Below are positions 17,024 to 24,852 of a stretch of DNA of 40,289 nt, in pieces. Numbering within the stretch: the first letter of the stretch is position 1; the number at the start of each line of letters is the position of its first letter. Origin of the DNA: Desulfobacteraceae bacterium. GTDB taxonomy: Bacteria; Desulfobacterota; DSM-4660; Desulfatiglandales; B25-G16. Where the stretch lies: NCBI GenBank assembly GCA_030612685.1, contig JAUWNK010000006.1, forward strand, positions 1 to 40,289, in the 5' to 3' direction. The notes below the pieces were generated by a model, which saw only the letters and a program-made list of their open reading frames with translations, ran no database searches and was not told where the DNA came from. The translations under genes and the position numbers were made by a program.

Positions 17024-17129
17024 ACCGGAAAAACATACAAGATAAAAGACGCTTATAGAACCAAATCTTTGTTGAATCGCTCATTTATCTAACTTGATTC
17101 CCCAGTCTTTTTATGTATAATAGAATATT

Positions 17130-17305
17130 GCAACCACTCAGGTTCAAAGTTCCGAGGTTCACGGTTCAAGGTTAAAGAGCGATGAAGATTGAACGGTTTG
17201 AAGATATTGATGCTTGTCAGTTGGCCCGGGAGTTAACTCGCAAGGTCAACGAAAGAAAGGTAACCCTGAACCTTGAACCGTGAACCTGACAACCTGAGTA
17301 GTTAC
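17130..17305. repeat. Miniature element with 23S-rRNA intervening-sequence-type ends
   Basis: The element runs from GCAACCACTCAGGTTC to CCTGAGTAGTTAC, imperfect inverted ends shared with 3248-3490, and has GTTCA-rich flanks. It encloses a 33-codon reading frame whose start resembles the four-helix-bundle protein usually carried by 23S rRNA intervening sequences. The 176-bp size and the direct join from the first helix to the 3' flank suggest an internal deletion derivative. Confidence 0.6.
17182..17283 (+). pseudogene. Truncated four-helix-bundle (IVP/S23-like) protein
   Basis: ATG opens MKIERFEDIDACQLARELT, which matches the usual first helix of the 23S-rRNA intervening-sequence protein family (such as MKI-RFEDL-x-W-x-ARELT). 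After about 28 residues the frame enters the repeat end and stops at TGA. The other three helices are missing. AAAGAG precedes the ATG. It is a decayed or internally deleted copy rather than a working gene. Confidence 0.6.
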
Positions 17306-17333
17306 GGCTAGTTAAACAAAAAAGGAGATTTAG

Positions 17334-17966
17334 TTGTTTATCACCTTTGAAGGAATAGATGGTTGCGGGAAATCCACACAGCTTTCCAGGTTTGCAAAAA
17401 CCCTTAAGGAAACAGGAATCTCTTTAGTAGTTACCAAGGAGCCTGGGGGGACAGAAATTGGTCAGGCTATAAGGGAAATATTATTACATGTGGATAATAA
17501 CCATATAGTTCCATTAGCGGAGCTTTTTCTATACGAGGCTGACAGGGCCCAGCATGTAAGCGAAGTAATCAAACCAGCCCTTGAGGCTGGAAAGTGGGTT
17601 GTTTGTGATCGATATTTTGATGCCACAACTGTGTATCAGGGAATGGTCTTAGGGCAACATGAGGAATTGATTGAGTTATTAAACAATGAGGCCTCTTTAG
17701 GGTGCCAGCCAGACATTACCTTTCTTCTGGATTGTCCAGCGGAGATAGGTTTGGAAAGAATAGAAAAGCGGTATAATAATGATAAAAAAAAAGATAGATT
17801 TGAGAGAAAAACCCTCAATTTCCATATCAAGATACGATATGCATATCTTGCCTTAGCCAACAAGCATAAAGACAGGTTTAAGATTATTGATTCTACATTG
17901 CCCGAAGACCAGGTGGCAAGAAAGATCAGAGAAATAATCTCTCCATATTTACCTGAAAAAGGGTAG
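17334..17966 (+). CDS. tmk: Thymidylate kinase
   Basis: A 210-residue enzyme that converts dTMP to dTDP. The P-loop EGIDGCGKST is at residues 6-15. The CDRYFDATTVYQG segment (about 93-105) corresponds to the DRY motif and substrate pocket. A lysine- and arginine-rich LID lies at about 142-160 (ERIEKRYNNDKKKDRFERK). Length is normal. Translation starts at TTG 17334, supported by AAGGAG seven bases upstream and by the MFITFEGIDG N-terminus. The miniature IVP-type element ends 28 bases before the start codon, so tmk transcription begins in or beyond that repeat. Confidence 0.95.
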   Translation: MFITFEGIDGCGKSTQLSRFAKTLKETGISLVVTKEPGGTEIGQAIREILLHVDNNHIVPLAELFLYEADRAQHVSEVIKPALEAGKWVVCDRYFDATTVYQGMVLGQHEELIELLNNEASLGCQPDITFLLDCPAEIGLERIEKRYNNDKKKDRFERKTLNFHIKIRYAYLALANKHKDRFKIIDSTLPEDQVARKIREIISPYLPEKG

Positions 17967-17972
17967 ATAGAA

Positions 17973-18056
17973 CATATCGCACCTTTGGTGCGGACTTGTA
18001 GTGCAGAGCTTTAGCTCTGCCATTGAGATGCAGGGCTGAAGCCCTGCGCTACGTTT
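17973..18056. repeat. Hairpin repeat (GCACCTTTGGTGC / GCAGAGCTTTAGCTCTGC / GCAGGGCTGAAGCCCTGC)
   Basis: Three small self-complementary stems follow one another directly downstream of tmk. They are related to 15392-15452 and to 18487-18545, and the GTCCGCACC hairpin recurs near 27099. They may end tmk transcription, although no T run follows. The stretch 18057-18256 holds no gene I can support. Confidence 0.6.
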
Positions 18057-18256
18057 GAAAAAAGGAAATTCCTATAATATCAAGTTACTGGTTTTTTTAG
18101 GCATGGATGTCCTTTTTTTCTTTACTGGCGTATCTATCTCAAGGAGAGCATGGGTATCTTTTTTCAAACAATTCACCCTGTTGAATATAGCAGACCAGTT
18201 CCACAAGCAATGGCAAAAAAATTATTCAACAAGGATAGGAAACCTTTTCTGCCCTT

Positions 18257-18437
18257 GGGAACACAGGTATCTTTTTTTTATTCAATGCCCTAAACAAGGG
18301 GCCTCACAGGATCCCGATAATCGGGATTTAAAGCAACTCGTCTATGCTATTATATGCTCCGTCTGGCAAATCCCGATTATCGGGATCACGCTGATGCATT
18401 TATAAGGGCATAATAAAAAAAGAGATACCTGTGCTCC
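18257..18437. repeat. Palindromic element, family with ATCTCTTTTTTTA / ATGCCCT ends (copy A)
   Basis: The left end GGTATCTTTTTTTTATTCAA-TGCCCT pairs with the complement of AGGGCATAATAAAAAAAGAG-ATACC on the right. Inner arms GATCCCGATAATCGGGATTT and AAATCCCGATTATCGGGATC also pair. The loop between them reads AGCAACTCGTCTATG, then CTATTATA. Copy B at 19782-19964 has the same ends and loop but different inner arms. Beyond the element (18438-18603), another GC-rich REP and a GAAAAAAGATGCCCATGCC sequence lie before the acyl-CoA dehydrogenase stop. Confidence 0.6.
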
Positions 18438-18603
18438 TACCATTGCCGCCTCGCCTGAGCGAGAGCGATGGCGAGCAGGTGCTCCAAGCGGTTCCGCTAG
18501 AAGCGGAACTTTATCCGTGCCATTAGCTGGCCGTAAAGCATCAGCTCTTTCGTGTTTGAAAAAAGATGCCCATGCCCCTCCTTAAAATTTTGAGTGGATA
18601 CCA

Positions 18604-19734
18604 TCAAATTCCCAGTTTTTTACCTATAATCCTCTTCATGATCTCATTGGTGCCTGCATATATGGGGTGTGCCCTTACATCCCTGAAAAGCCTGCCAACT
18701 TGATAGTCTTCTAAATACCCATAATCTCTGTATATTTCCATACACTGGGATATTATCCTATTGGCCATATCAGAGGTCCACCATTTGGCCATTGATACCT
18801 TTTTGATGATATCCTTGCCCATGATGTGATCATGGATAAGACTATTTAAAAAGGTGCGTCCTATCTCAATATCAGTAGCCATCTCCACCATCCCGGTAGC
18901 ATCAATCTGTATCTCTGGTTGATTTAGGCCTTTGCTTTTTTTGTAATAATCAATTGTCATCTGGAATGCAGCCTCTGCTGCCGCCTGAGACATGATAGAG
19001 CTTATAAGTCTCTCTTGTTGGAGTTTTTCCATCATATAATAAAAGCCTTTTCCCTCCTCTCCCAGGAGGTTGGATACCGGGACCTTGCAATCTCTGAATA
19101 TCAGTTCACCTGTATCCTGGCTATGCCAACCTGTTTTTTCCAGATTTCTACCCCTGGAAAATCCAGGTGAGCCATCCTCCACACAGATAAGGCTTATATT
19201 TTTATAGGGTGAGCTTTCATCTGTCTCTGTTTTGCAGGCGACAACAATCAAGTTAGATAGTATGGCATTAGAGATAAATACCTTCTCTCCATTGATTATA
19301 TAGTTATCTCCATCTTTTACTGCAGTGGTTCTGATTGAGGACAGATCTGAGCCAGCATCAGGTTCTGTCATAGCTACGGCCAGGATTATATCGCCTGAAA
19401 CACAGCCAGGAAGCCACTTTTTTTTCTGCTCTTTATTTCCAAAGCTATATATATATGGGGCCACTATATCACTGTGAAGCCCAGCCATAAGGCCATAAAC
19501 TCCGGCATAGGCCATCTCTTCAGTGATGATAAAAGAATATTCGAGGCCGAGCTCTGCGCCCCCATATTCTTTCTCTACCCAGGGGCATAGATATCCATGC
19601 ATACCCATTTTCTTCCAGGCATCTTTGGGGATAATCCCCTCTTTTTCCCACTGGTCATAAAAAGGGATTATCTCTTGGGAAAGAAAACTTTTAAATGATT
19701 CTCTAAAAAGGAGATGTTCTTGAGATCTTTGCAT
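18604..19734 (-). CDS. Acyl-CoA dehydrogenase
   Basis: A 376-residue flavoprotein that introduces the alpha,beta double bond into an acyl-CoA and passes electrons to ETF. The family motif MTEPDAGSD is at residues 122-130. The catalytic base is E364 in YAGTNEIMKRIIGKKLGI at the C-terminus. The usual RKxFG-type FAD contact before the C-terminal helical domain is replaced by KSKGLNQPE, so the cofactor edge may differ. It lies downstream of the liv genes on the same strand but beyond a 330-base gap with a palindromic element. It probably acts on the acid imported and activated by the upstream genes (inference). The substrate is unknown. Confidence 0.92.
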   Translation of the reverse strand: MQRSQEHLLFRESFKSFLSQEIIPFYDQWEKEGIIPKDAWKKMGMHGYLCPWVEKEYGGAELGLEYSFIITEEMAYAGVYGLMAGLHSDIVAPYIYSFGNKEQKKKWLPGCVSGDIILAVAMTEPDAGSDLSSIRTTAVKDGDNYIINGEKVFISNAILSNLIVVACKTETDESSPYKNISLICVEDGSPGFSRGRNLEKTGWHSQDTGELIFRDCKVPVSNLLGEEGKGFYYMMEKLQQERLISSIMSQAAAEAAFQMTIDYYKKSKGLNQPEIQIDATGMVEMATDIEIGRTFLNSLIHDHIMGKDIIKKVSMAKWWTSDMANRIISQCMEIYRDYGYLEDYQVGRLFRDVRAHPIYAGTNEIMKRIIGKKLGI

Positions 19735-19781
19735 AACCTCTATTCTGACAAAATTTGACTTCAGCCTTTTTTGAATCCTTT

Positions 19782-19964
19782 GGCCAGGAGGATCTCTTTT
19801 TTTACTCTTATGCCCTATGGCAATGTGCCTTGCTATGCCGTTTCAAAATGGTTTATAGCAACTTGACAATGTTATTATACACTCTGGCTTGATAAACCAT
19901 TTTGAAACGGACAATGTACTTAACCTATATAAGGGCATAAGTAAAAAAAGAGATCCTCCTGGCC
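19782..19964. repeat. Palindromic element, same family as 18257-18437 (copy B)
   Basis: The left end GGCCAGGAGGATCTC plus a T7 run and ACTCTTATGCCCT is almost exactly complementary to the right end, from AGGGCATAAG through GAGATCCTCCTGGCC. Inner arms CCGTTTCAAAATGGTTTA and TAAACCATTTTGAAACGG are a perfect match. The loop is AGCAACTTGACAATG, then TTATTATA. It lies in the gap between the acyl-CoA dehydrogenase and livF. The remaining 100 bases to livF contain only a CCCGCTTAGCGGG hairpin. Confidence 0.75.
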
Positions 19965-20064
19965 CCCAATCCCGCTTAGCGGGACTAAGCTGGATAAGGT
20001 CGTTCAAAGGTTTCGATGTTCTTTTCTGTAGAGGGTTTCATGCATGGTTGTTTACAGGAGGGAG

Positions 20065-20859
20065 TCAGGAAAGCCATCTTTTTCGTCTCTTGTAGTGCTT
20101 AACCTCCTTGTAGCTTTTCCTTTTACCGACTTGACTAAGACCAAGGTAAAACTCCTTGATATCCTCGTTTTCTTTGAGTTTAGAGGAGAGGCCATCCAAT
20201 ACTATTCTACCGTTTTCCATGACATATGCATGCTCTGAGATTGAAAGGGCAGCAAAGGCATTCTGTTCAACTAATAAGATGGATGTATTATTCTCTCTAT
20301 TTATGAGTTCAATAATCTTGAAAATCTCTTTTACCATGGAGGGGCTTAACCCGAGCGATGGCTCGTCAAGGAGCATTAATTTAGGACTGGCCATTAAGCC
20401 CCTTCCCATGACCAGCATCTGCCTCTCCCCTCCTGAAAGGTAGCCGCTGACTCTATGCCGCATACCTGTCAGTATGGGAAAGTATTGATATACATTTTCC
20501 ATGTCCTTTTTGATCTCAATCGTATCACTCCTTGAATATGCCCCCACCTTTATATTTTCTTCTACAGTGAGTTGTTCAAAAAGGGGACGGCCTTCCATAA
20601 CCTGAACAATACCCAACCTTACTATTTCTTCAGGGCTTTTTTGATCGATTATTTTGCCCCCAAACTCAATGTTACCATCCGTTACCTTACCTAATTCGGT
20701 CTTTAAAAGACCGGATATGGCCTTTAGGGCAGTCGTTTTACCGGCCCCATTGGCCCCTAAAAGGGCCACGATTTTTCCCTCCATGACATCAAGAGAGACC
20801 CCCTTAAGGACCAATATAACATCGCTATAGATGACCTCAATGTTGTTTAGGTTTAGCAT
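20065..20859 (-). CDS. livF: Branched-chain-type ABC transporter ATP-binding protein
   Basis: A 264-residue ATPase with Walker A GANGAGKT (35-42), signature LSGGERQML and Walker B LMLLDEPSLGLSP, the LivF pattern. It is one of two ATPases of a Liv-type importer; its partner livG is encoded at 27146. A lysine- and arginine-rich C-terminal tail of about 20 residues (from VGKRKSYKEV) extends past the usual end. It starts seven bases after the lipoprotein gene, so it belongs to the same transcript. The substrate could be amino acids or, given the ligase in the operon, another carboxylic acid. Confidence 0.92.
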   Translation of the reverse strand: MLNLNNIEVIYSDVILVLKGVSLDVMEGKIVALLGANGAGKTTALKAISGLLKTELGKVTDGNIEFGGKIIDQKSPEEIVRLGIVQVMEGRPLFEQLTVEENIKVGAYSRSDTIEIKKDMENVYQYFPILTGMRHRVSGYLSGGERQMLVMGRGLMASPKLMLLDEPSLGLSPSMVKEIFKIIELINRENNTSILLVEQNAFAALSISEHAYVMENGRIVLDGLSSKLKENEDIKEFYLGLSQVGKRKSYKEVKHYKRRKRWLS

Positions 20860-20865
20860 GGGGAC

Positions 20866-21360
20866 CTATTTCTTTTTTGGTGGAGGAACGATTTTCAGGG
20901 TTGAGGTTGCCACTCTGTCAGAGTCTAAACCGGTGGCATTAATCTTATACACACCGGGAGGTATTGGCTTTGCCGCTTTAAAATTTGGTCTTAGGAGGGG
21001 TGTCCAACCTACCTGAAAAAACCAGTTGAGGGTTGCCGTAGGGGCCATAGCAGCAGTAAAATTCCCCTTCTCATTAGCGGTTGCAAAGGCAATTCCAACA
21101 TCCTCTCCCTCTTTTATTCCTTTCATCTTAAGGCCAGATGGGAGAACCATTTCTACTGAGATCATCTCCTTGGGCTGAAATCCTGAACCTTTGAATGTCA
21201 CAGGTTTTTTGAACAGGGCGGGAGAAAGAAATACCTCAGCGGGAGCTATCACGAGAGTTGCCTTTGGCCCTGTTAATGATTTGAGGGTCTGGCATGAAAT
21301 AGCCCCTAATGCCAGGCCAGGGATAATAACAAACAGCATAATTACCTTAAAAATTCTCAT
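20866..21360 (-). CDS. Small lipoprotein with an Ig/IPT-like fold, in the liv operon
   Basis: A 164-residue exported protein. The N-terminal hydrophobic stretch ends in LGAISC, a lipobox-like site that would make Cys23 the lipidated residue. The rest is beta-rich (VTFKGSGFQPKEMISVEMV, then VYKINATGLDSDRVATSTLKI), like an Ig or IPT-type domain in which GSGF-x-P marks a strand turn. It ends in a PPPKKK tail. It sits between livK and livF with a strong AGGAGG site, so it is probably an accessory outer- or inner-membrane partner of the importer. I do not recognise a named family. Confidence 0.75.
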   Translation of the reverse strand: MRIFKVIMLFVIIPGLALGAISCQTLKSLTGPKATLVIAPAEVFLSPALFKKPVTFKGSGFQPKEMISVEMVLPSGLKMKGIKEGEDVGIAFATANEKGNFTAAMAPTATLNWFFQVGWTPLLRPNFKAAKPIPPGVYKINATGLDSDRVATSTLKIVPPPKKK

Positions 21361-21384
21361 TTTTTGCCTCCTTTCGATATCTTA

Positions 21385-22605
21385 TTAAAATTTATGAAGG
21401 CTTACTGCATCTGGTGTCTTTTGCCAGCCAGTTATGGGGACAATCTTACCGCCTTTTACGCGATAAATTTTGATTTCCCGGCTTCCCCTCCTTGAATCAG
21501 AAGCGTATGCACATGGGCCTTGGATACCAGCCCTCTCAAAGCCGGTAATACCTTGATAGGCCTTATACATGTCCACTCCCTTAAGTTTTTCATAGCCAAC
21601 AGAATTAAGGGCGATCTTTAAAGCACCAACATAGGTCATACCCCAGGCTATTCCCATACCATAAACTCCATTAAGTTTATCTAAGGAGCCCCTGTATTTT
21701 TTCCAGAGATCCGTTACAGTCTTGTTCATCTTGGTATCCTCACCCCTCAGGAAAAAGGAGTAATTCACTATCCCTTCCAGGGCCTTGGCATGAACACTAA
21801 GACCTAAGGCAGTGGGACCCCAATAGCCAGTGGTAAATTGTATCTTCTTGGTAAGACCTAAGGCATATGCATCCCTGATGACATTGGTAGGTGTAGGATC
21901 AATGCCGCCTGCATGAATATAATTTGCGCCAGCTTTAGCAAGCCGTGTAAGGTAGACGTCGTGTTTAAGGGTGCCTGGTGGGAAAAATTCAGGTGGAAGC
22001 ATTTTTATTCCCAGTTTTTCTGCATATTGCTTGCCACCCCGTAAGTGTTCTCTACCATAAGCGTTATCCCAGTTAAGGTATCCCACGACAGGGGCACCGG
22101 ATTTTCCTTTGGACTTCCAGTCATCCATGACCCAGTCCATGCTTGCGGCAAAGGCATCCTGATAAGCAGGGCCCCAGATAAAGGTACTTCCCAGATGGGC
22201 CTGGAATTCTCCATCTCCAGGAGTAAGTTGAACCCTCTTATCTCTCGCAAGTAACCTGCCAACGGCCCTTGCTATACCAGTGCCGATTGAGTTGACAACC
22301 AACAGCTTTGGGGTTCTTCTATAGCGTTTGTATGCAGACACAGCCCTGGCAACATCGTACCTGGTATCAATACCAATGAATTTTATCTTGACCCCATCGA
22401 CCCCGCCTTTGGCGTTTATGTCCTTGATATAATCCTCAGTACCCTTATCAGCGGGAACATTCAGGCCGGCAATAGGGCCGGTATAATCTGCGAGAGATAA
22501 GTAAACAACCGATTTCTCTTTAGCAAAAGATGATGAACTGAAACCAACCATACTAAGGCAGATTGTTAAAACAATTGAGAGAAAAATTAAACATTTTTTT
22601 CTCAT
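21385..22605 (-). CDS. livK: Liv-type ABC transporter substrate-binding protein
   Basis: A 406-residue periplasmic protein with a signal peptide (residues 1-29, ending SSFAKEK). The mature part has the type I fold pattern of LivJ/LivK/amide-binding proteins: LADYTGPIAGLNVPADKGTE at the start, GVDGVKIKFIGIDTR, then VVGYLNWDNAYGREH. The pocket residues do not allow a safe substrate call. AAAGGGGGAG in front of ATG 22605 is a very strong ribosome-binding site, as expected for the most abundant component of the system. Confidence 0.92.
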   Translation of the reverse strand: MRKKCLIFLSIVLTICLSMVGFSSSSFAKEKSVVYLSLADYTGPIAGLNVPADKGTEDYIKDINAKGGVDGVKIKFIGIDTRYDVARAVSAYKRYRRTPKLLVVNSIGTGIARAVGRLLARDKRVQLTPGDGEFQAHLGSTFIWGPAYQDAFAASMDWVMDDWKSKGKSGAPVVGYLNWDNAYGREHLRGGKQYAEKLGIKMLPPEFFPPGTLKHDVYLTRLAKAGANYIHAGGIDPTPTNVIRDAYALGLTKKIQFTTGYWGPTALGLSVHAKALEGIVNYSFFLRGEDTKMNKTVTDLWKKYRGSLDKLNGVYGMGIAWGMTYVGALKIALNSVGYEKLKGVDMYKAYQGITGFERAGIQGPCAYASDSRRGSREIKIYRVKGGKIVPITGWQKTPDAVSLHKF

Positions 22606-22685
22606 TATACTCCCCCTTTCTTTATTTAAGGTTTAAGTAATAGATAGCGGCTTTTTAATCTTTTTACCACCTCCTCTCTCTACTA

Positions 22686-23732
22686 CTAATAAGCAAATGG
22701 ATATAGCCTATAAGAGGCCTTAAATATCTCCCAGCGATGTGCCAGGCCCCTTGGTTCAAAGATCAGGAATATTACTACTGCCAGACCAAATGCAGTGAGG
22801 CCAAGAGCGGCAGCCGGCGAAGTTCCTAACCATGGCAACGCCTTTGCCAAAACTGGTGATGTAAACATGACAACCTCGTTAAGGATACGAATAAAAAGAA
22901 CGCCAAAAAATACACCAGGAATGCTTCCCATACCTCCAATTATCAACATGCCTACATATTCGAGGGCATGTATCAGGGTAAATTGCTCGCAGTCAACAAC
23001 TGTTATCCAATGAGCCCAGAGAGAACCGGCAACGCCTGCATAAAAACAGGCAATAAAAAAGGCAAGCAACTTATAATAATATAGGTTAACTCCCATTACC
23101 TCGCCAGCAAGATCATTATCCCGGATAGCCACAAAGGCCCTTCCAACCGTAGTCCTGCTCAGGTTTCTGGCAGCATAGGTCATGATAAACATAACAGTCA
23201 TGATGATATAGTACATTCTCTCATCTGTATCGAATTCAAAACCTCCCAAGCTTGGGGGTGGTGGAAAAAGGCCTTTAAATGAACCGGTTATCTCTAAGTG
23301 AAGTATTAGCCAGATAACCACGAAATGGATGGCTATCGTTGCCATGGCCAGGTACATTCCCTTGATTCTCAAGGAAGGAGCGCCACCAATGATGCCAATT
23401 GCTCCTGCAACAATACCAGATAGGGGCAGGGCAATCCAGAAGGAAAATCCAAGCTTTATAGTGAGTATTGACGAGGTAAAGGCACCGATAGCCATGAATG
23501 CTGCCTGGCCAAAGGAGATCTGCCCACAATAGCCAGTTACAATCTGTAAACCGAGTACAACAATAACACTAATAGCCAGCGAATTCATTAAACTAATTAG
23601 ATAATAAGAGCCAAATAAGGGAAAGATGTAAAGGAGGATCAGGGCAGATATAAGGATTACCCAGTGTTGCCATGTCCTGATTATGGCAATATCCAGAGTG
23701 TAGCTTTTATCAAATACACCACATGGTCTCAT
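22686..23732 (-). CDS. livM: Liv-type ABC transporter permease 2
   Basis: A 348-residue inner-membrane protein with eight or more hydrophobic segments. GYCGQISFGQAAFMAIGAF at about residues 67-85 and GRAFVAIRDNDLAGEVMGV in the cytoplasmic coupling loop are hallmark LivM sequences. The ribosome-binding site GGAG, seven bases before ATG 23732, is supplied by the end of the dispersed repeat at 23738-23894. The gene is followed by livK after about 80 bases. Confidence 0.93.
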   Translation of the reverse strand: MRPCGVFDKSYTLDIAIIRTWQHWVILISALILLYIFPLFGSYYLISLMNSLAISVIVVLGLQIVTGYCGQISFGQAAFMAIGAFTSSILTIKLGFSFWIALPLSGIVAGAIGIIGGAPSLRIKGMYLAMATIAIHFVVIWLILHLEITGSFKGLFPPPPSLGGFEFDTDERMYYIIMTVMFIMTYAARNLSRTTVGRAFVAIRDNDLAGEVMGVNLYYYKLLAFFIACFYAGVAGSLWAHWITVVDCEQFTLIHALEYVGMLIIGGMGSIPGVFFGVLFIRILNEVVMFTSPVLAKALPWLGTSPAAALGLTAFGLAVVIFLIFEPRGLAHRWEIFKASYRLYPFAY

Positions 23733-23737
23733 AAGTT

Positions 23738-23894
23738 AACTCCGCTTCGCTCCGTCCCCGCTGAAACAGCGGGGGGAAAGTTGGAATACTGGAGTATTGG
23801 AATGATGGGTTAAGGAGAATTTAAAACAGTCAAAATAGATTTATTCCTATCTTATCCCCAGTTTTCCAATATTCCATCACTCCATTATTCCATG
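23738..23894. repeat. Dispersed inverted repeat upstream of livM that supplies its ribosome-binding site
   Basis: Reading the plus strand: AACTCCGCTTCGCTCCGTCC, a CCCGCTGAAACAGCGGG hairpin, TTGGAATACTGGAGTATTGG and AATGATGGGTTAA, then complementary TCCAATATTCCATCACTCC and ATTATTCCATG. The same order occurs at 26759-26910 in front of the ligase gene. On the minus strand the element ends GGAGCGAAGCGGAG, placing GGAG at the correct distance from the livM start. Confidence 0.8.
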
Positions 23895-23967
23895 AGAGTT
23901 ATAAAAAATAAGAAGCTTAAAAAATAACCCTAACTTCAAGAAATCATTGAAACTCATAAAATTCTGA

Positions 23968-24852
23968 TCATATCCTCTCTATCCTGACAAGGCCAAACAG
24001 GCCGTAAGGCCTGATCAATAATACTAAAAGAAGAACGACATAGGCGGCAACATCCTTAACCCCGCCACCTACAATAGGATCAAGATAACCGGCCCCGACA
24101 TTTTCAACAACACCTAAGAAAAGCCCGACTATAAGGGCTCCGGGCAGGGAATCAAGCCCGCCACAAATAGCCACGATAAGTCCATTAATCCCAATATAGG
24201 GGAGCATGTAGTATATGTCCATCACATTTGCCGTAGCGATTCCTGCAATTGCTGCAACAATAGCAGAGAGGATCCAGATATAGGAGAATATGTTCCTCAC
24301 ATTTACGCCTGCGCTCTGGGCCAGGCGATGATCCTCGGCCGTAGCCCTCATTCCCAGTCCAACTTTGGTATATCTGAAAATAAGAGACAGGGCAATAAAC
24401 AGTAATATTGCCACAAAAAAACTTATAAGCTGATTTATTGGCATAGAGATACCATAAATTTCAATATTACCTGTGGGCAAAAAGGCAGGCAGTGCCCTCG
24501 ATTCTCCCTTAAGATAGAGGACAAAGATACCCTCTAAGACAATAAAGATAGCAAAGGTCATAAAGAAGGCGGCAAACAGGGGCTGACCAATAAGGGGGCG
24601 GAGGGCCAGTCTTTCGATCAAAAGCCCCATCAAGGCCGTCAAGACAAATGCAGGAATAAGGCTTATCCAGAAGGGAATACCAAGACCACCAAAGAAGAGC
24701 CAGAAAAAAAGGGCTCCGAATGCAACTAACTGTCCATGGGCTAAACTTACTACATGGGTTGATTTATAAACCAGGACAACGGCAACACCTACCAGGGCAT
24801 AAAGGCTGCCAATCATCAGGCCTGTTATAGCTTGTTGAAGAAATCCGATCAT
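23968..24852 (-). CDS. livH: Liv-type ABC transporter permease 1
   Basis: A 294-residue inner-membrane protein with about eight hydrophobic segments. GLMIGSLYALVGVAVVLVYK at the N-terminus and RATAEDHRLAQSAGVNVRNIF in the coupling loop are characteristic of LivH. The gene overlaps the ligase stop by ATGA, so the permease is translated in step with the acyl-CoA ligase. This is strong evidence that transport and activation belong together. Confidence 0.93.
   Translation of the reverse strand: MIGFLQQAITGLMIGSLYALVGVAVVLVYKSTHVVSLAHGQLVAFGALFFWLFFGGLGIPFWISLIPAFVLTALMGLLIERLALRPLIGQPLFAAFFMTFAIFIVLEGIFVLYLKGESRALPAFLPTGNIEIYGISMPINQLISFFVAILLFIALSLIFRYTKVGLGMRATAEDHRLAQSAGVNVRNIFSYIWILSAIVAAIAGIATANVMDIYYMLPYIGINGLIVAICGGLDSLPGALIVGLFLGVVENVGAGYLDPIVGGGVKDVAAYVVLLLVLLIRPYGLFGLVRIERI

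Noticed and set aside
18055-18405. 116-codon hydrophobic reading frame
   Set aside because: It starts at a TTG without a ribosome-binding site and runs straight through the palindromic element 18257-18437, so it is a by-product of repeat sequence.
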